Part shown: positions 8,098-16,157 of the stretch, in pieces
Numbering within the stretch: position 1 is the first letter of the stretch
Layout of the letters: each line of letters begins with the position of its first letter
Origin: Neisseriaceae bacterium HSC-16F19
GTDB taxonomy: Bacteria; Pseudomonadota; Gammaproteobacteria; Burkholderiales; Neisseriaceae
NCBI RefSeq assembly: GCF_024171525.1
Contig: NZ_JALJZY010000017.1
Coordinates: 1 to 59,578, forward strand
Reading direction: 5' to 3'
Length of the DNA stretch: 59,578 nt
Notes under the pieces: generated by a model
The model's database searches: none
Seen by the model: only the letters and a program-made list of their open reading frames with translations
What the model was told of the DNA's origin: nothing
Program-made: the position numbers and the translations under genes

Positions 8098-9348
8098 TTA
8101 ATCACCATACACCGGCAATTTGGCGCACAAGGCCTGCACTTTGGCGGCCACGGCGGCAATCACGGCTTCGTCTTGCGGCGCATCCAACACGTCGGCAATC
8201 AAATGACCCAATTCGCGGGTTTCCGCTTCACCAAAACCGCGGGTGGTGATGGCGGCGGTGCCCAAACGAATGCCGGAAGTCACAAACGGTTTTTCCGGGT
8301 CGTTGGGGATGGCGTTTTTGTTCACGGTAATGTGGGCGCGGCCCAAAACGGCTTCAGCCTCTTTACCAGTGATTTTCTTCGGCTGCAAATCCACCAGGAA
8401 CATATGGCTTTCGGTGCGGCCGGACACAATGCGCAGGCCGCGCTCAATCAGGGTTTCGGCCAGCACTTTGGCATTGGCTTTCACCTGTTTGGCGTATGCT
8501 TTGAATTCCGGCTGCAGCGCTTCTTTAAAGGCCACGGCTTTGGCCGCGATCACATGCATCAGCGGGCCGCCTTGCAGACTGGGGAAAATGGCGGAATTGA
8601 GCGCTTTTTCGTGCTCGGCAGTGCGGCAGATAATCACGCCGCCGCGCGGGCCGCGCAGGGTTTTGTGGGTGGTGGTGGTGACGAAATCGGCAAACGGTAC
8701 CGGGCTGGGATATTCGCCGCCGGCAATCAGACCGGCATAGTGGGCCATGTCCACAAACAGATAGGCACCGACTTTGTCGGCGATTTCACGGAAACGCGCC
8801 CAGTCGATTTCCAGCGCATAGGCAGACGCACCGGCCACGATCATTTTCGGTTTATGCTCCAGCGCCAGACGCTCCACTTCGGCATAGTCCAGCACTTCGT
8901 TTTCGTCCAGACCGTAGGTGACGGCATTATAAAGTTTGCCGGAAATATTCACCGAAGCACCGTGGGTCAGATGGCCGCCGTGGGCCAGGCTCATGCCCAA
9001 AATGGTGTCGCCGGGTTTGAGCATGCTGGTGTACACCGCCTGGTTGGCCTGCGAGCCGGAGTGCGGCTGTACGTTGACGTATTCGGCGCCAAACAGTTTT
9101 TTCAAGCGGTCAATGGCCAATTGTTCGGCCACATCCACATGTTCGCAACCGCCGTAATAGCGTTTGCCCGGATAGCCTTCGGCATATTTGTTGGTGAGCT
9201 GGCTGCCTTGAGCTTCCATCACCGCGCAGCTGACATAGTTTTCGGAAGCAATCAGCTCCACATGGTCTTGCTGGCGCGTGTCTTCGGCGGCAATGGCGGC
9301 CGCCAGTTCGGGGTCGAATTTCTCAATGGTTACGCTGCGGGAAAACAT
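8098..9348 (-). CDS. glyA: serine hydroxymethyltransferase
   Basis: PLP enzyme interconverting serine and glycine with tetrahydrofolate, the main source of one-carbon units. The 416-aa length is standard. ELIASENYVS (31-40), the PLP lysine in TTTTHKTLRGPRGG (Lys229), VDMAHYAGL and TSGIRLGTAA are all present. The open frame extends over 100 codons further upstream, but the family start MFSRSV is unmistakable and a GGA-rich site precedes it. The gene is divergent from rdgB with about 180 nt between them, so promoters for both should lie there. Confidence 0.96.
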   Translation of the reverse strand: MFSRSVTIEKFDPELAAAIAAEDTRQQDHVELIASENYVSCAVMEAQGSQLTNKYAEGYPGKRYYGGCEHVDVAEQLAIDRLKKLFGAEYVNVQPHSGSQANQAVYTSMLKPGDTILGMSLAHGGHLTHGASVNISGKLYNAVTYGLDENEVLDYAEVERLALEHKPKMIVAGASAYALEIDWARFREIADKVGAYLFVDMAHYAGLIAGGEYPSPVPFADFVTTTTHKTLRGPRGGVIICRTAEHEKALNSAIFPSLQGGPLMHVIAAKAVAFKEALQPEFKAYAKQVKANAKVLAETLIERGLRIVSGRTESHMFLVDLQPKKITGKEAEAVLGRAHITVNKNAIPNDPEKPFVTSGIRLGTAAITTRGFGEAETRELGHLIADVLDAPQDEAVIAAVAAKVQALCAKLPVYGD

Positions 9349-9528
9349 AATCTCAGTTCCTTTGTCAGATGAAATAAAGTAGGTATGCGTCTGTACAACT
9401 CGGGCAAAACGGCGCCATTGTACCGCAAGGCGGATGCTTTGTGCTTGCGTTTGACCCGATAAAGCAAAGGCCGCATAATCCGCCGCCTCAGGCTGCCTGA
9501 AAACGTTGAATCCGCAAAGGAAGTCCCC

Positions 9529-10116
9529 ATGAACACTCTGGTTTTGGCCAGCAACAACCGCGGCAAACTGGCCGAATTCCAAAAACTGCTCGCGCCCTTG
9601 AATATCGAAGTGCGCGCCCAGGCCGATTTTGCCGTGCCCGACTGCCCCGAGCCCTACCATACCTTTGTTGAAAACGCCCTGGCCAAGGCCCGCCATGCCA
9701 GCCGCATCAGCGGCCTGCCCGCCTTGGCCGACGATTCCGGCATCTGTGCCCCGGCCTTGGGCGGTGCGCCGGGGGTGTTGTCGGCACGTTATGGCGGCGA
9801 ACCCAAATCAGACGCTGCCAATAACGCCAAACTCAGCGCCGCGCTCGCCGCCATGGACGACACAGCGGTTTATTATGTGTGCGTACTGGTACTGGTGCGC
9901 CATGCCGACGACCCCACGCCGCTGATTGCCGAAGGCCGCTGGCACGGCCAATGGCAGGCCGAGGCTTCCGGCAGCCACGGCTTCGGCTACGACCCGCATT
10001 TTTATATACCCGCCTTCGGCCAAACCGCCGCCGAACTGGCGCCGGAGGTGAAAAACCAATACAGCCACCGCGCCCAAGCCGTGGCCAAGTTGTTGGCCAT
10101 GTTGGAAGCAGCGTAG
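9529..10116 (+). CDS. rdgB: dITP/XTP pyrophosphatase (HAM1 family)
   Basis: Hydrolyses non-canonical purine triphosphates (dITP, XTP) to keep them out of DNA and RNA. The 195-aa product has the substrate loop LASNNRGK (7-13), the metal and catalytic ADDSG (67-71), the central SGSHGFGYDP and the C-terminal YSHRAQA motif. It lies divergent from glyA and has a clear AAAGGAAG site 8 nt before the ATG. The TAG stop is part of the GTAGGTCGG-type inverted repeat that begins at 10113, so that repeat inserted at, or now supplies, the end of the gene. Confidence 0.95.
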   Translation: MNTLVLASNNRGKLAEFQKLLAPLNIEVRAQADFAVPDCPEPYHTFVENALAKARHASRISGLPALADDSGICAPALGGAPGVLSARYGGEPKSDAANNAKLSAALAAMDDTAVYYVCVLVLVRHADDPTPLIAEGRWHGQWQAEASGSHGFGYDPHFYIPAFGQTAAELAPEVKNQYSHRAQAVAKLLAMLEAA

Positions 10117-10191
10117 GTCGGCTCTCCGAGCCGACAAAGAAAATCAAACTGCCTGATTAAATCAAACCGTCGGCTCGGAGAGCCGACCTAC
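10113..10191. repeat. GTAGGTCGG-type inverted repeat (rdgB end)
   Basis: Two 23-nt complementary arms, each itself a hairpin (GGTCGGCTC TCC GAGCCGACC core), at 10113-10135 and 10169-10191. The left arm supplies the rdgB stop codon. The same family occurs at 15198-15257, 15486-15545 and 55152-55209, with variant cores at 14271-14341 and 15270-15460. Confidence 0.88.
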
Positions 10192-10214
10192 TGTAAACAT
10201 ACGCCATCACACCC

Positions 10215-10436
10215 ATGTCCACACCCACCCCCGGCATCTACCGCCATTACAAAGGCCAAATCTACCAAGTGCTGCACACCGCCCGCCACAGCGAAACCGA
10301 AGAATTATTGGTGGTGTACCGCGCCCTCTACGGCGATTACGGCGTGTGGGTGCGGCCCTTGGCCATGTTTGCCGAAACCGTCCAATACGACGGCCAAACC
10401 GTACCGCGTTTTGAATTAATCAAAGCCTTGGGCTAA
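10215..10436 (+). CDS. DUF1653 domain protein
   Basis: A 73-aa soluble protein matching the DUF1653 pattern. PGIYRHYKGQIYQVLHTARHSETEELLVVYRALYG is the conserved start (quoted here only as landmarks PGIYRHYKG at 6-14 and HSETEELLVVYRALYG from about 25), and a WVRPLAMFAE segment follows. The fold is a small beta-barrel found alone or beside metabolic enzymes; its function is unknown. It lies between rdgB and hemW on the same strand, separated from rdgB by a large inverted repeat, and 27 nt before hemW, so it is probably co-transcribed with hemW. Confidence 0.85.
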   Translation: MSTPTPGIYRHYKGQIYQVLHTARHSETEELLVVYRALYGDYGVWVRPLAMFAETVQYDGQTVPRFELIKALG

Positions 10437-10463
10437 TTTGCTTTCAGGCAGCCCTTTACACCC

Positions 10464-11624
10464 ATGAACACCCCCGCACTCACCGCCCTGCCCCCCTTAT
10501 CGCTGTATGTACACATCCCTTGGTGCATACGCAAATGCCCGTATTGCGACTTCAATTCCCATACGCTCAACAGCAGCGCCGATGAAAACGCCTACGTCGA
10601 CGCCCTGCTCACCGATTTGGCGCAGGAGCTGCCCTTGGTGTGGGGGCGGCCGGTGGAAAGCGTGTTTTTCGGCGGCGGCACGCCGAGTGTGTTTTCCGCC
10701 GAAGCCATAGACCGCTTGCTCGGCGGCATCCGCGCGCTGGTGCGTTTGCAGCCGGGCGCGGAAATCACACTGGAAGCCAATCCCGGCACCTTCGAGCGCG
10801 AACGTTTCGGCGGCTATGCCCAAGCGGGCATCAACCGCCTCTCCATCGGCGTGCAGAGTTTCGACGATGCCAAGCTCGCCGCCTTGGGCCGCATCCACCG
10901 TGGCGGCGAAGCCGAGGCAGCCGTTACCGCCGCACTGGATTTGTTTGAGCGCGTCAATACCGACCTGATGTACGCCCTGCCGCAGCAAAGCCCGGAGCAG
11001 GCCGCCGCCGACATCCGCCGCGCCGCCGCCGCCGGGGTGCGCCATATCAGCGCCTACCACCTGACCATGGAGCCCAACACCCCGTTTGGCCACACCCCGC
11101 CGCCGGGGCTGCCTGAAGACGAGGCGGCGCTGGATATTGAAGCAGCCGTACATGCGGCCTTGGCCGAGGCCGGATTGGCGCAATACGAAACCAGCGCCTT
11201 CGCCCACAGCCGCGAGCACCAGTGCCGCCACAACCTCAATTACTGGCAGTTTGGCGACTACATCGGTATCGGCGCCGGGGCACACGGCAAAATCAGCAGC
11301 CACGCGGGCGTGAGCCGCAGTGTGCGCAGCCGCCATCCCAAAGACTATCTGGCCGCCATGCAGACCCAGCCGCACAAAGCCGTGCGCCGCCACAAGGTCG
11401 CCGCAGACGAATTGCCGTTTGAATTTATGATGAACGCCCTGCGCCTACACGACGGTGTGCCCAGCCACTGGTTTGCCGAACGCACCGGCCTGACCCTGGC
11501 GCAGATTGCCCCGGCAATCCAAAAAGCAGTAGAACGCGGACTGCTCGACCCGGCACCGCACAGCCTCAAGCCCACGCCGCTGGGACGGCGCTTTCTCAAC
11601 GATTTGCTGCAATTGTTTTTGTAA
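10464..11624 (+). CDS. hemW: radical SAM haem chaperone HemW
   Basis: HemW resembles HemN but lacks coproporphyrinogen dehydrogenase activity and is thought to hand haem to respiratory enzymes. The 386-aa product has YVHIPWCIRKCPYCDF with the radical SAM cysteines at 21, 25 and 28, the family GGGTPS motif, LEANPGT and GVQSF. A C-terminal HemN_C domain follows. True HemN has CxxxCxxCxC; here the residue after CPYC is Asp, consistent with HemW. rdgB-hemW linkage is widespread in proteobacteria. A DUS in frame encodes GLPED near residue 215. Confidence 0.93.
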   Translation: MNTPALTALPPLSLYVHIPWCIRKCPYCDFNSHTLNSSADENAYVDALLTDLAQELPLVWGRPVESVFFGGGTPSVFSAEAIDRLLGGIRALVRLQPGAEITLEANPGTFERERFGGYAQAGINRLSIGVQSFDDAKLAALGRIHRGGEAEAAVTAALDLFERVNTDLMYALPQQSPEQAAADIRRAAAAGVRHISAYHLTMEPNTPFGHTPPPGLPEDEAALDIEAAVHAALAEAGLAQYETSAFAHSREHQCRHNLNYWQFGDYIGIGAGAHGKISSHAGVSRSVRSRHPKDYLAAMQTQPHKAVRRHKVAADELPFEFMMNALRLHDGVPSHWFAERTGLTLAQIAPAIQKAVERGLLDPAPHSLKPTPLGRRFLNDLLQLFL

Positions 11625-11660
11625 ATGTTTCTGTAAAGCCGCATCAGGCTGCCTGAAACC

Positions 11661-12128
11661 CTACAGCGTAATCTTGGTTTCCACCTTGGCAAAATCCATC
11701 ACAAACTGGCTTTTGAAACTGCGCACATTGTTGTCGCCGGTGAGCGTGCGGCGGGTGAAGCGGTGGTAATCGGCCATATCGCGCGCGTGCACCAGGAGCA
11801 TATAGTCGTAGTCGCCGGAAATCTCGTAACAGCTCATCACATCCGCCTCTTTGCGCATATTGCGCACAAAGGCATCCAGCCGCTCCGGATGCTGGCCTTC
11901 CATTTCAATCAGCACAAATACGCTCAGACTGCGGCCTACGGCGGTGGGGTCCACCATCACCACCTGCTTGGTAATCACCCCGTCCTGCTGCATTTGCTGG
12001 ATGCGCCGCTGGCAGGTGGCGGCGGAAGAATGCAGCCGGTCGGCCAGGGTTTTCAGGGGCACGGTGGCATCGCTTTGCAGGATGTTGAGTATCTGCCGGT
12101 CGAGCTTGTCGAGTTCGTGTTGCGCCAT
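11661..12128 (-). CDS. Lrp/AsnC family transcriptional regulator
   Basis: A 155-aa protein with an N-terminal winged HTH (LDRQILNILQSDATVPL to ATCQRRIQQMQQDGVI, about residues 8-50) and a C-terminal RAM/ACT-like ligand domain (SVFVLIEMEG, DVMSCYEISGDYDYMLLV). Such proteins form octamers and respond to amino acids. It is divergent from an EamA-type transporter with a 160-nt AT-rich spacer, which suggests it controls that exporter and itself. The spacer contains GATAAATTATC-like words that could be binding sites. No close paralogue (Lrp versus BkdR or AsnC) can be named. Confidence 0.9.
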   Translation of the reverse strand: MAQHELDKLDRQILNILQSDATVPLKTLADRLHSSAATCQRRIQQMQQDGVITKQVVMVDPTAVGRSLSVFVLIEMEGQHPERLDAFVRNMRKEADVMSCYEISGDYDYMLLVHARDMADYHRFTRRTLTGDNNVRSFKSQFVMDFAKVETKITL

Positions 12129-12289
12129 AATGAAAATTTATCCCATAAATAAAATAAAACAGATAAATTATCTCATAAAAATACCAAACAAGATAAAAAT
12201 TACCGCCCGCACTGCGTACAATGGCGCCAATCCGATATTTATTCCGCGCCGCAGCAAAACAATGATGCGGCGCACGAAAGAAACACATT

Positions 12290-13216
12290 ATGAGCACCAT
12301 TCAAAAAGGCGTGTTGGCGGCCTTACTGTCCAATATCCTCTTCGGCATCCTCTATCTGTACAGCGACTGGATGAAGCCCATGGGCGGCACCGAGGTGTTT
12401 GCCTGGCGTATGCTCAGCATGCTGGCCGGTCTGTGGCTGATTGTGTTTGTCACCCACGGTTGGCAGGACTTGTTCCGCTTTGTTTACAAAGTGGGCCGCG
12501 ACTGGCGCAAATGGGCGCTCATCGTGCTGCCGACACCGATTCTGGCCAGCCAGTTCTGGCTGTTTATGTGGGGCCCGGTCAATAACTACGGCGTGGACAT
12601 CGCCATGGGTTATTTCCTGTTTCCGCTGGTGATGGTGTTGTGCGGCCGCCTGTTTCTGGGTGAAGCGCTCAACCGCCTGCAATGGCTGGCCGTGGCCCTG
12701 GCCGCCGCCGGTGTGGCTTACGAATTGTGGCAGACCCATGCTTTCTCCTGGGTGGTGCTGTGGATTTGCGGCACTTATCCGGTCTATTACCTCCTGCGCC
12801 GCCTGCTGTGCGTGCCCGCCCTCACCGGCCTGTTGATCGACCTGACCCTGATTGCGCCGGTGGTGCTGGTGTATCTGATCTTGCAGCCGGGCAGCATGGA
12901 CATTATCACCACGCCGTCCAAATACTGGCTGCTGATTCCCGCCTTGGGCATTTTCAGTGCCGCCGCCATGCAGCTGAACCTGCATGCCAGCCGCCTGCTG
13001 CCGGTAACCCTCTTTGGCATGCTCAGCTACAGCGAACCCGCGCTGCTGTTTGCCCTGGCCGTGGTGGTGCTGAAAGCCCCCATCAACCCCGAGACCCTGC
13101 CCACCTATCTGTTTATCTGGGCCGCGCTGGGCACGGTAATGGCCGACGGCTACCTGAAAATGCGCCGCAAACAGCGCCGCAGCAGTGCCGCTCAGGAAAT
13201 GGGTGCGCCGGTTTAA
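12290..13216 (+). CDS. EamA/RarD-type drug/metabolite transporter
   Basis: A 308-aa inner-membrane protein with about ten hydrophobic helices arranged as two EamA halves. The N-terminal half contains the RarD-like order KGVLAALLSNILFGILYLY, and the second half LLPVTLFGMLSYSEPALLFALA. RarD relatives are uncharacterised exporters of the DMT superfamily. The divergent Lrp-type regulator points to amino acids or related metabolites as ligand, which is an inference. The C-terminus is basic and cytoplasmic. An AT-rich gene of different composition follows 20 nt later. Confidence 0.88.
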   Translation: MSTIQKGVLAALLSNILFGILYLYSDWMKPMGGTEVFAWRMLSMLAGLWLIVFVTHGWQDLFRFVYKVGRDWRKWALIVLPTPILASQFWLFMWGPVNNYGVDIAMGYFLFPLVMVLCGRLFLGEALNRLQWLAVALAAAGVAYELWQTHAFSWVVLWICGTYPVYYLLRRLLCVPALTGLLIDLTLIAPVVLVYLILQPGSMDIITTPSKYWLLIPALGIFSAAAMQLNLHASRLLPVTLFGMLSYSEPALLFALAVVVLKAPINPETLPTYLFIWAALGTVMADGYLKMRRKQRRSSAAQEMGAPV

Positions 13217-13236
13217 GGCTGGCCTTAGGATGAATT

Positions 13237-13782
13237 ATGGATATAGAATTACACTTTCAAAAATTACAATTTATTTTAGATCAAATAGATATACAAAAGA
13301 AATGTCAATTTTCGGCTTGGTGCTGCAATGCACTAGCCATTGAACAAAAAATAAAAGAAAATTTGACCCAAATAACTAACTCAAACGAGAACTACCAACT
13401 CTGCGATGCTATTATTAAAGCTGGATGGTATGATTCATCTCAAATAAATATTGAAATTTCTCAAAAAACTATAGAGGATATAAATTGGGATGATGATGAT
13501 CCTTTAAATGATATGGTAGAAACACAAGGGACTATGGAATTATTAGCTTCGATTCGAAATATGTTACTAGGTATACAACAAAAATCATCTGATGGTTATT
13601 ATTTTGCCGCATGCGCTGAAAACGTAATTAACTGGAAAGATGCTTTAGCGAATTTCCCTTACTCCAAAGATGGCAAAATAGAGGAGGAAAATTTAAAACG
13701 TGAATATGAAATTCAATTGTTATTCTTGGATGATTTAAGAAATAATCTAATTACCTTACAGGATATTAAAAAATATAGATAA
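13237..13782 (+). CDS. AT-rich hypothetical protein, probably acquired
   Basis: A 181-aa, apparently all-helical cytosolic protein. Its base composition differs strongly from its neighbours (A and T dominate all codon positions, with AAA, AAT and ATT codons common), a sign of transfer. AGGA lies 8 nt before the ATG. It has an acidic patch DINWDDDDPLND near residues 84-95 and paired cysteines WCCNAL at 28-33. The layout faintly recalls DUF416/YjaG-like proteins or polymorphic-toxin immunity proteins, but no motif is decisive. It stands alone between the EamA transporter and a repeat-rich gap. Confidence 0.7.
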   Translation: MDIELHFQKLQFILDQIDIQKKCQFSAWCCNALAIEQKIKENLTQITNSNENYQLCDAIIKAGWYDSSQINIEISQKTIEDINWDDDDPLNDMVETQGTMELLASIRNMLLGIQQKSSDGYYFAACAENVINWKDALANFPYSKDGKIEEENLKREYEIQLLFLDDLRNNLITLQDIKKYR

Positions 13783-13897
13783 ATAACAAGTTCAGGCCGT
13801 CTTAACCCCTATTCTCGTCTGAACCCCTATTCTTTAAACAACCCGAATCCAATCAACACAACAATATGAGCAAGCTTATTTTTCCCATATTGTTTGG

Positions 13898-13932
13898 CTT
13901 TCAGACAGCCTGTAACTTAGGCTGTCTGAAAA
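13898..13932. terminator. variant-DUS hairpin
   Basis: TTTCAGACAGCC and GGCTGTCTGAAA form a 12-bp stem with a 9-nt loop followed by A-rich sequence. The word GGCTGTCTGAA is a different DUS dialect from the rest of the window. It may terminate the AT-rich gene. Confidence 0.6.
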
Positions 13933-14075
13933 AAATTCCTTCAAAACGTCAACCACCTAGAAATGGTAAGTTACCAAAAGTAAGCGTATATATTGCAAAC
14001 AATACACGGCCATGCAGGTTTTGCGTGGCCGTTTTTGTATTGCGCCGGATAGAGCAGCAATGTAGGGGCAAATTT

Positions 14076-14229
14076 TATAGTCGAATAACACAGAATGAGA
14101 TAAGGCCGCAAGCCGAAGACAGTACAGGTAGTACGGAACAGATTTTGTTGCCACTTTAGTGGCTTACAAAATCGTTCTCTTCGAGCCTGGCGCAGCAACG
14201 CCGTATCATTCTTATTTTAAATGACTATA
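14076..14229. repeat. Correia-like miniature element, long form (154 bp)
   Basis: Starts TATAGTCGAATAACACAG and ends ATGACTATA, in the same orientation as the 5492 copy, with the GCCGAAGACAGTACAGGTAG interior. It fills much of the 680-nt gap between the AT-rich ORF and yebC. Nothing else convincing is coded in that gap. Confidence 0.87.
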
Positions 14230-14270
14230 CATCCGCCCGTTGGGTCGGTTGTCGCTGCCTGGAAATAGCA

Positions 14271-14341
14271 GTAGGTCGGGCATTTATGCCCGACCAGATT
14301 TAAAAATACGAATCCATGTCGGGCATAAATACCCGACCTAC
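14271..14341. repeat. GTAGGTCGGGC-type inverted repeat, variant core
   Basis: Outer arms GTAGGTCGGGCATTTATGCC and its complement flank 23 nt. The GTAGGT...ACCTAC ends are shared with the other repeats of this family, but the stem core is GGGCATTTATGCCC. Confidence 0.8.
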
Positions 14342-14462
14342 AACTCCGTGCCGCTGCGCACAGAATAACGGTATTGCCCGGCTCTGCCACAGTTTCTCGG
14401 GCTGCCTGAAAATGCTAAAATACACGCCTTTTGCAACCCGAACGAATTCAGAAGGACACACC

Positions 14463-15191
14463 ATGGCCGGACACAGTAAATGGGCCAATATCCAGCACCG
14501 CAAAGGCCGCCAGGACGCCAAGCGCGGCAAAATTTTTACCCGCCTGATCAAGGAAATCACCGTGGCCGCCAAACTGGGCGGCGGCGACCCCGCTTCCAAC
14601 CCGCGTCTGCGCCTGGCCATCGACAAGGCCAATGACGCCAATATGCCCAAAGACAATGTGCAGCGTGCCATCGACAAAGGCACCGGCAATCTGGAAGGCG
14701 TGGATTATGTGGAACTGCGCTACGAAGGCTATGGCATCGGCGGCGCGGCACTGATGGTGGACTGCCTCACCGACAACAAAACCCGCACCGTGGCCGATGT
14801 GCGCCATGCCTTTAACAAAAACGGCGGCAATCTGGGCACCGACGGCTCGGTGGCCTACCAGTTCGCCCACCAAGGCTACCTGCTGTTTGCCCCCGGCGCC
14901 GATGAAGACGCACTGATGGAAGCGGCGCTGGAAGCCGGTGCCGAAGACGTGATCACCCATGAAGACGGCGCCATCGAAGTCATCACCGCCCCCAACGACC
15001 ATGCAGCTGTAAAACAGGCGCTGGAAGCGGCCGGTTTTGCCGCCGACGACGGCGAAGTGACCATGCGCGCGCAAAATGAAACCGAGCTTTTTGGCGAAGA
15101 CGCGCTGAAAATGCAGAAGCTCTTGGATGCGCTGGAAGATTTGGATGATGTGCAGAATGTCTATACTTCTGCGGTGCTGAATTTGGATTAA
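14463..15191 (+). CDS. yebC: YebC/PmpR family protein
   Basis: A 242-aa cytosolic protein of the YebC family, described both as a DNA-binding regulator and, more recently, as a ribosome-associated factor for difficult (proline-rich) sequences. The invariant start MAGHSKWANIQHRKGRQD is present, followed by ARLAIDKANDANMPKDN-like sequence and the acidic C-terminal domain. The ATG is preceded by AAGGA with 6 nt spacing. The open frame upstream is not part of the protein. The last codons and stop are duplicated downstream at about 15470 together with an inverted repeat. Confidence 0.94.
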   Translation: MAGHSKWANIQHRKGRQDAKRGKIFTRLIKEITVAAKLGGGDPASNPRLRLAIDKANDANMPKDNVQRAIDKGTGNLEGVDYVELRYEGYGIGGAALMVDCLTDNKTRTVADVRHAFNKNGGNLGTDGSVAYQFAHQGYLLFAPGADEDALMEAALEAGAEDVITHEDGAIEVITAPNDHAAVKQALEAAGFAADDGEVTMRAQNETELFGEDALKMQKLLDALEDLDDVQNVYTSAVLNLD

Positions 15192-15197
15192 ACCTGT

Positions 15198-15257
15198 GTA
15201 GGTCGGCTCTCCGAGCCGACAAAACAAATCCAACGTCGGCTCGGAGAGCCGACCTAC
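15198..15257. repeat. GTAGGTCGG-type inverted repeat
   Basis: Two complementary 23-nt arms (15198-15220 and 15235-15257) directly behind the yebC stop. The block from about 15182 to 15262 recurs at about 15470-15550. Confidence 0.87.
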
Positions 15258-15269
15258 TTTCAGTGAACC

Positions 15270-15460
15270 GTAGGTTGGGTTGCAAACCCAACATTGCTGA
15301 ATCTTTCAGGCAGCCTGAAAAAATAACTTCCATCAAAGTGTCACCCACTCCGTCATTCTGCGCGTAGCCAAGCGTAGTCGCAGAATCCGTTTTCAGGCAG
15401 CCTAAGACCCAACGTTTCTAAAAATCCCGGCAAGTGTTGGGTCTGACGACCCAACCTACG
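15270..15460. repeat. GTAGGTTGGG...CCCAACCTAC repeat pair
   Basis: GTAGGTTGGGTTGCAAACCC at the left and a complementary-type arm ending GACCCAACCTAC at the right bracket a DUS palindrome (about 15307-15323). They also bracket an ATTCTGCG...CGCAGAAT palindrome (about 15355-15391) related to those at 23700 and 59036. No gene is seen in 15192-15565. Confidence 0.7.
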
Positions 15461-15485
15461 GCTGTTGGATCTGGATTAAACCTGT

Positions 15486-15545
15486 GTAGGTCGGCTCTCC
15501 GAGCCGACAAAACCAATCCAGCGTCGGCTCGGAGAGCCGACCTAC
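15486..15545. repeat. GTAGGTCGG-type inverted repeat
   Basis: Arms at 15486-15508 and 15523-15545; with its left flank it is nearly identical to the copy behind yebC. It ends just before a DUS and the start of the small gene at 15566. Confidence 0.87.
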
Positions 15546-15565
15546 TTTCAGGCTGCCTGAAAACC

Positions 15566-15778
15566 ATGGACAACATCACCCAACTGTTTCACAACGACAG
15601 CGTCGGCAACTGCGCCGAAGTGCTGGATTTCTGGCTGTACGAATGCAGTCTTGATGACGCACCCGATGCCGCCCAAGTGGCGGCTTGGCGCGATGTGTTC
15701 CGCCAGCGCGGCGGCGCTTTCCAGCGTTTGGCCGACACCTGCCAGCAATGGCTGGACGAAGGACACGGCAGTGAATAA
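15566..15778 (+). CDS. small acidic hypothetical protein
   Basis: A 70-aa acidic helical protein (VLDFWLYECSLDDAPDAAQVAAWRDVFRQ, cited by its ends VLDFWLYEC and AAWRDVFRQ). I do not recognise a family. It is supported as a gene because its last codons overlap the GTG start of the next gene by 8 nt and the three following genes form a tight overlapping series ending in pepP. The true start could be this ATG; the open frame upstream consists of repeat sequence. Confidence 0.65.
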   Translation: MDNITQLFHNDSVGNCAEVLDFWLYECSLDDAPDAAQVAAWRDVFRQRGGAFQRLADTCQQWLDEGHGSE

Positions 15779-16157
15779 ATGGCTGGCAGTGGCGCTGTTG
15801 TGGCTGGCCGCCAGCGTGTACGCCCTGCTGCTGCACCCCGGCAGCAACACGCCGCCGCCGTTTGCCCATTTCGACAAGGCCGTGCATGCGGGTCTGTTTT
15901 TCGGCCAGTTCTGGCTGTGGGCCAAGGCTTATTTCAGCCGCGGCCGCGCCATACCCTACCGCCTGCTCATCGGCTGCGCCTTAGCGTGGGCCGTCGGTAG
16001 CGAAGTTTTGCAAGCCGTGTTTACACCACGCCACGGCGACCCTTGGGATGCCGCAGCCGATATGGTCGGCGCCCTCGCAGCCCTGTGGCTGGCTCATCGC
16101 GTAAGCCAAGCCCGTACCCAAACCACCACCATTCAGGAAACCCACCATGAGCTTTGA
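15771..16157 (+). CDS. VanZ-like membrane protein
   Basis: A 128-aa integral membrane protein with four predicted helices. The family signature is present: PFAHFDKAVHAGLFFGQFWLW, then an RLLIGCALAWAVGSEVLQ segment and the PRHGDPWDAAADMVGALAA loop with conserved Asp residues. VanZ relatives confer slight teicoplanin tolerance in some Gram-positives, while the role in Gram-negatives is unknown. The start is GTG, with GAAGGA 7 nt upstream, and overlaps the previous gene by 8 nt; its end overlaps pepP by 11 nt. This implies translational coupling. Confidence 0.82.
   Translation: MNKWLAVALLWLAASVYALLLHPGSNTPPPFAHFDKAVHAGLFFGQFWLWAKAYFSRGRAIPYRLLIGCALAWAVGSEVLQAVFTPRHGDPWDAAADMVGALAALWLAHRVSQARTQTTTIQETHHEL

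Noticed and set aside
10113..15545. GTAGGTCGG repeats as a CRISPR array
   Set aside because: Copies are few, inverted, unevenly spaced and without equal-length unique spacers or cas genes.
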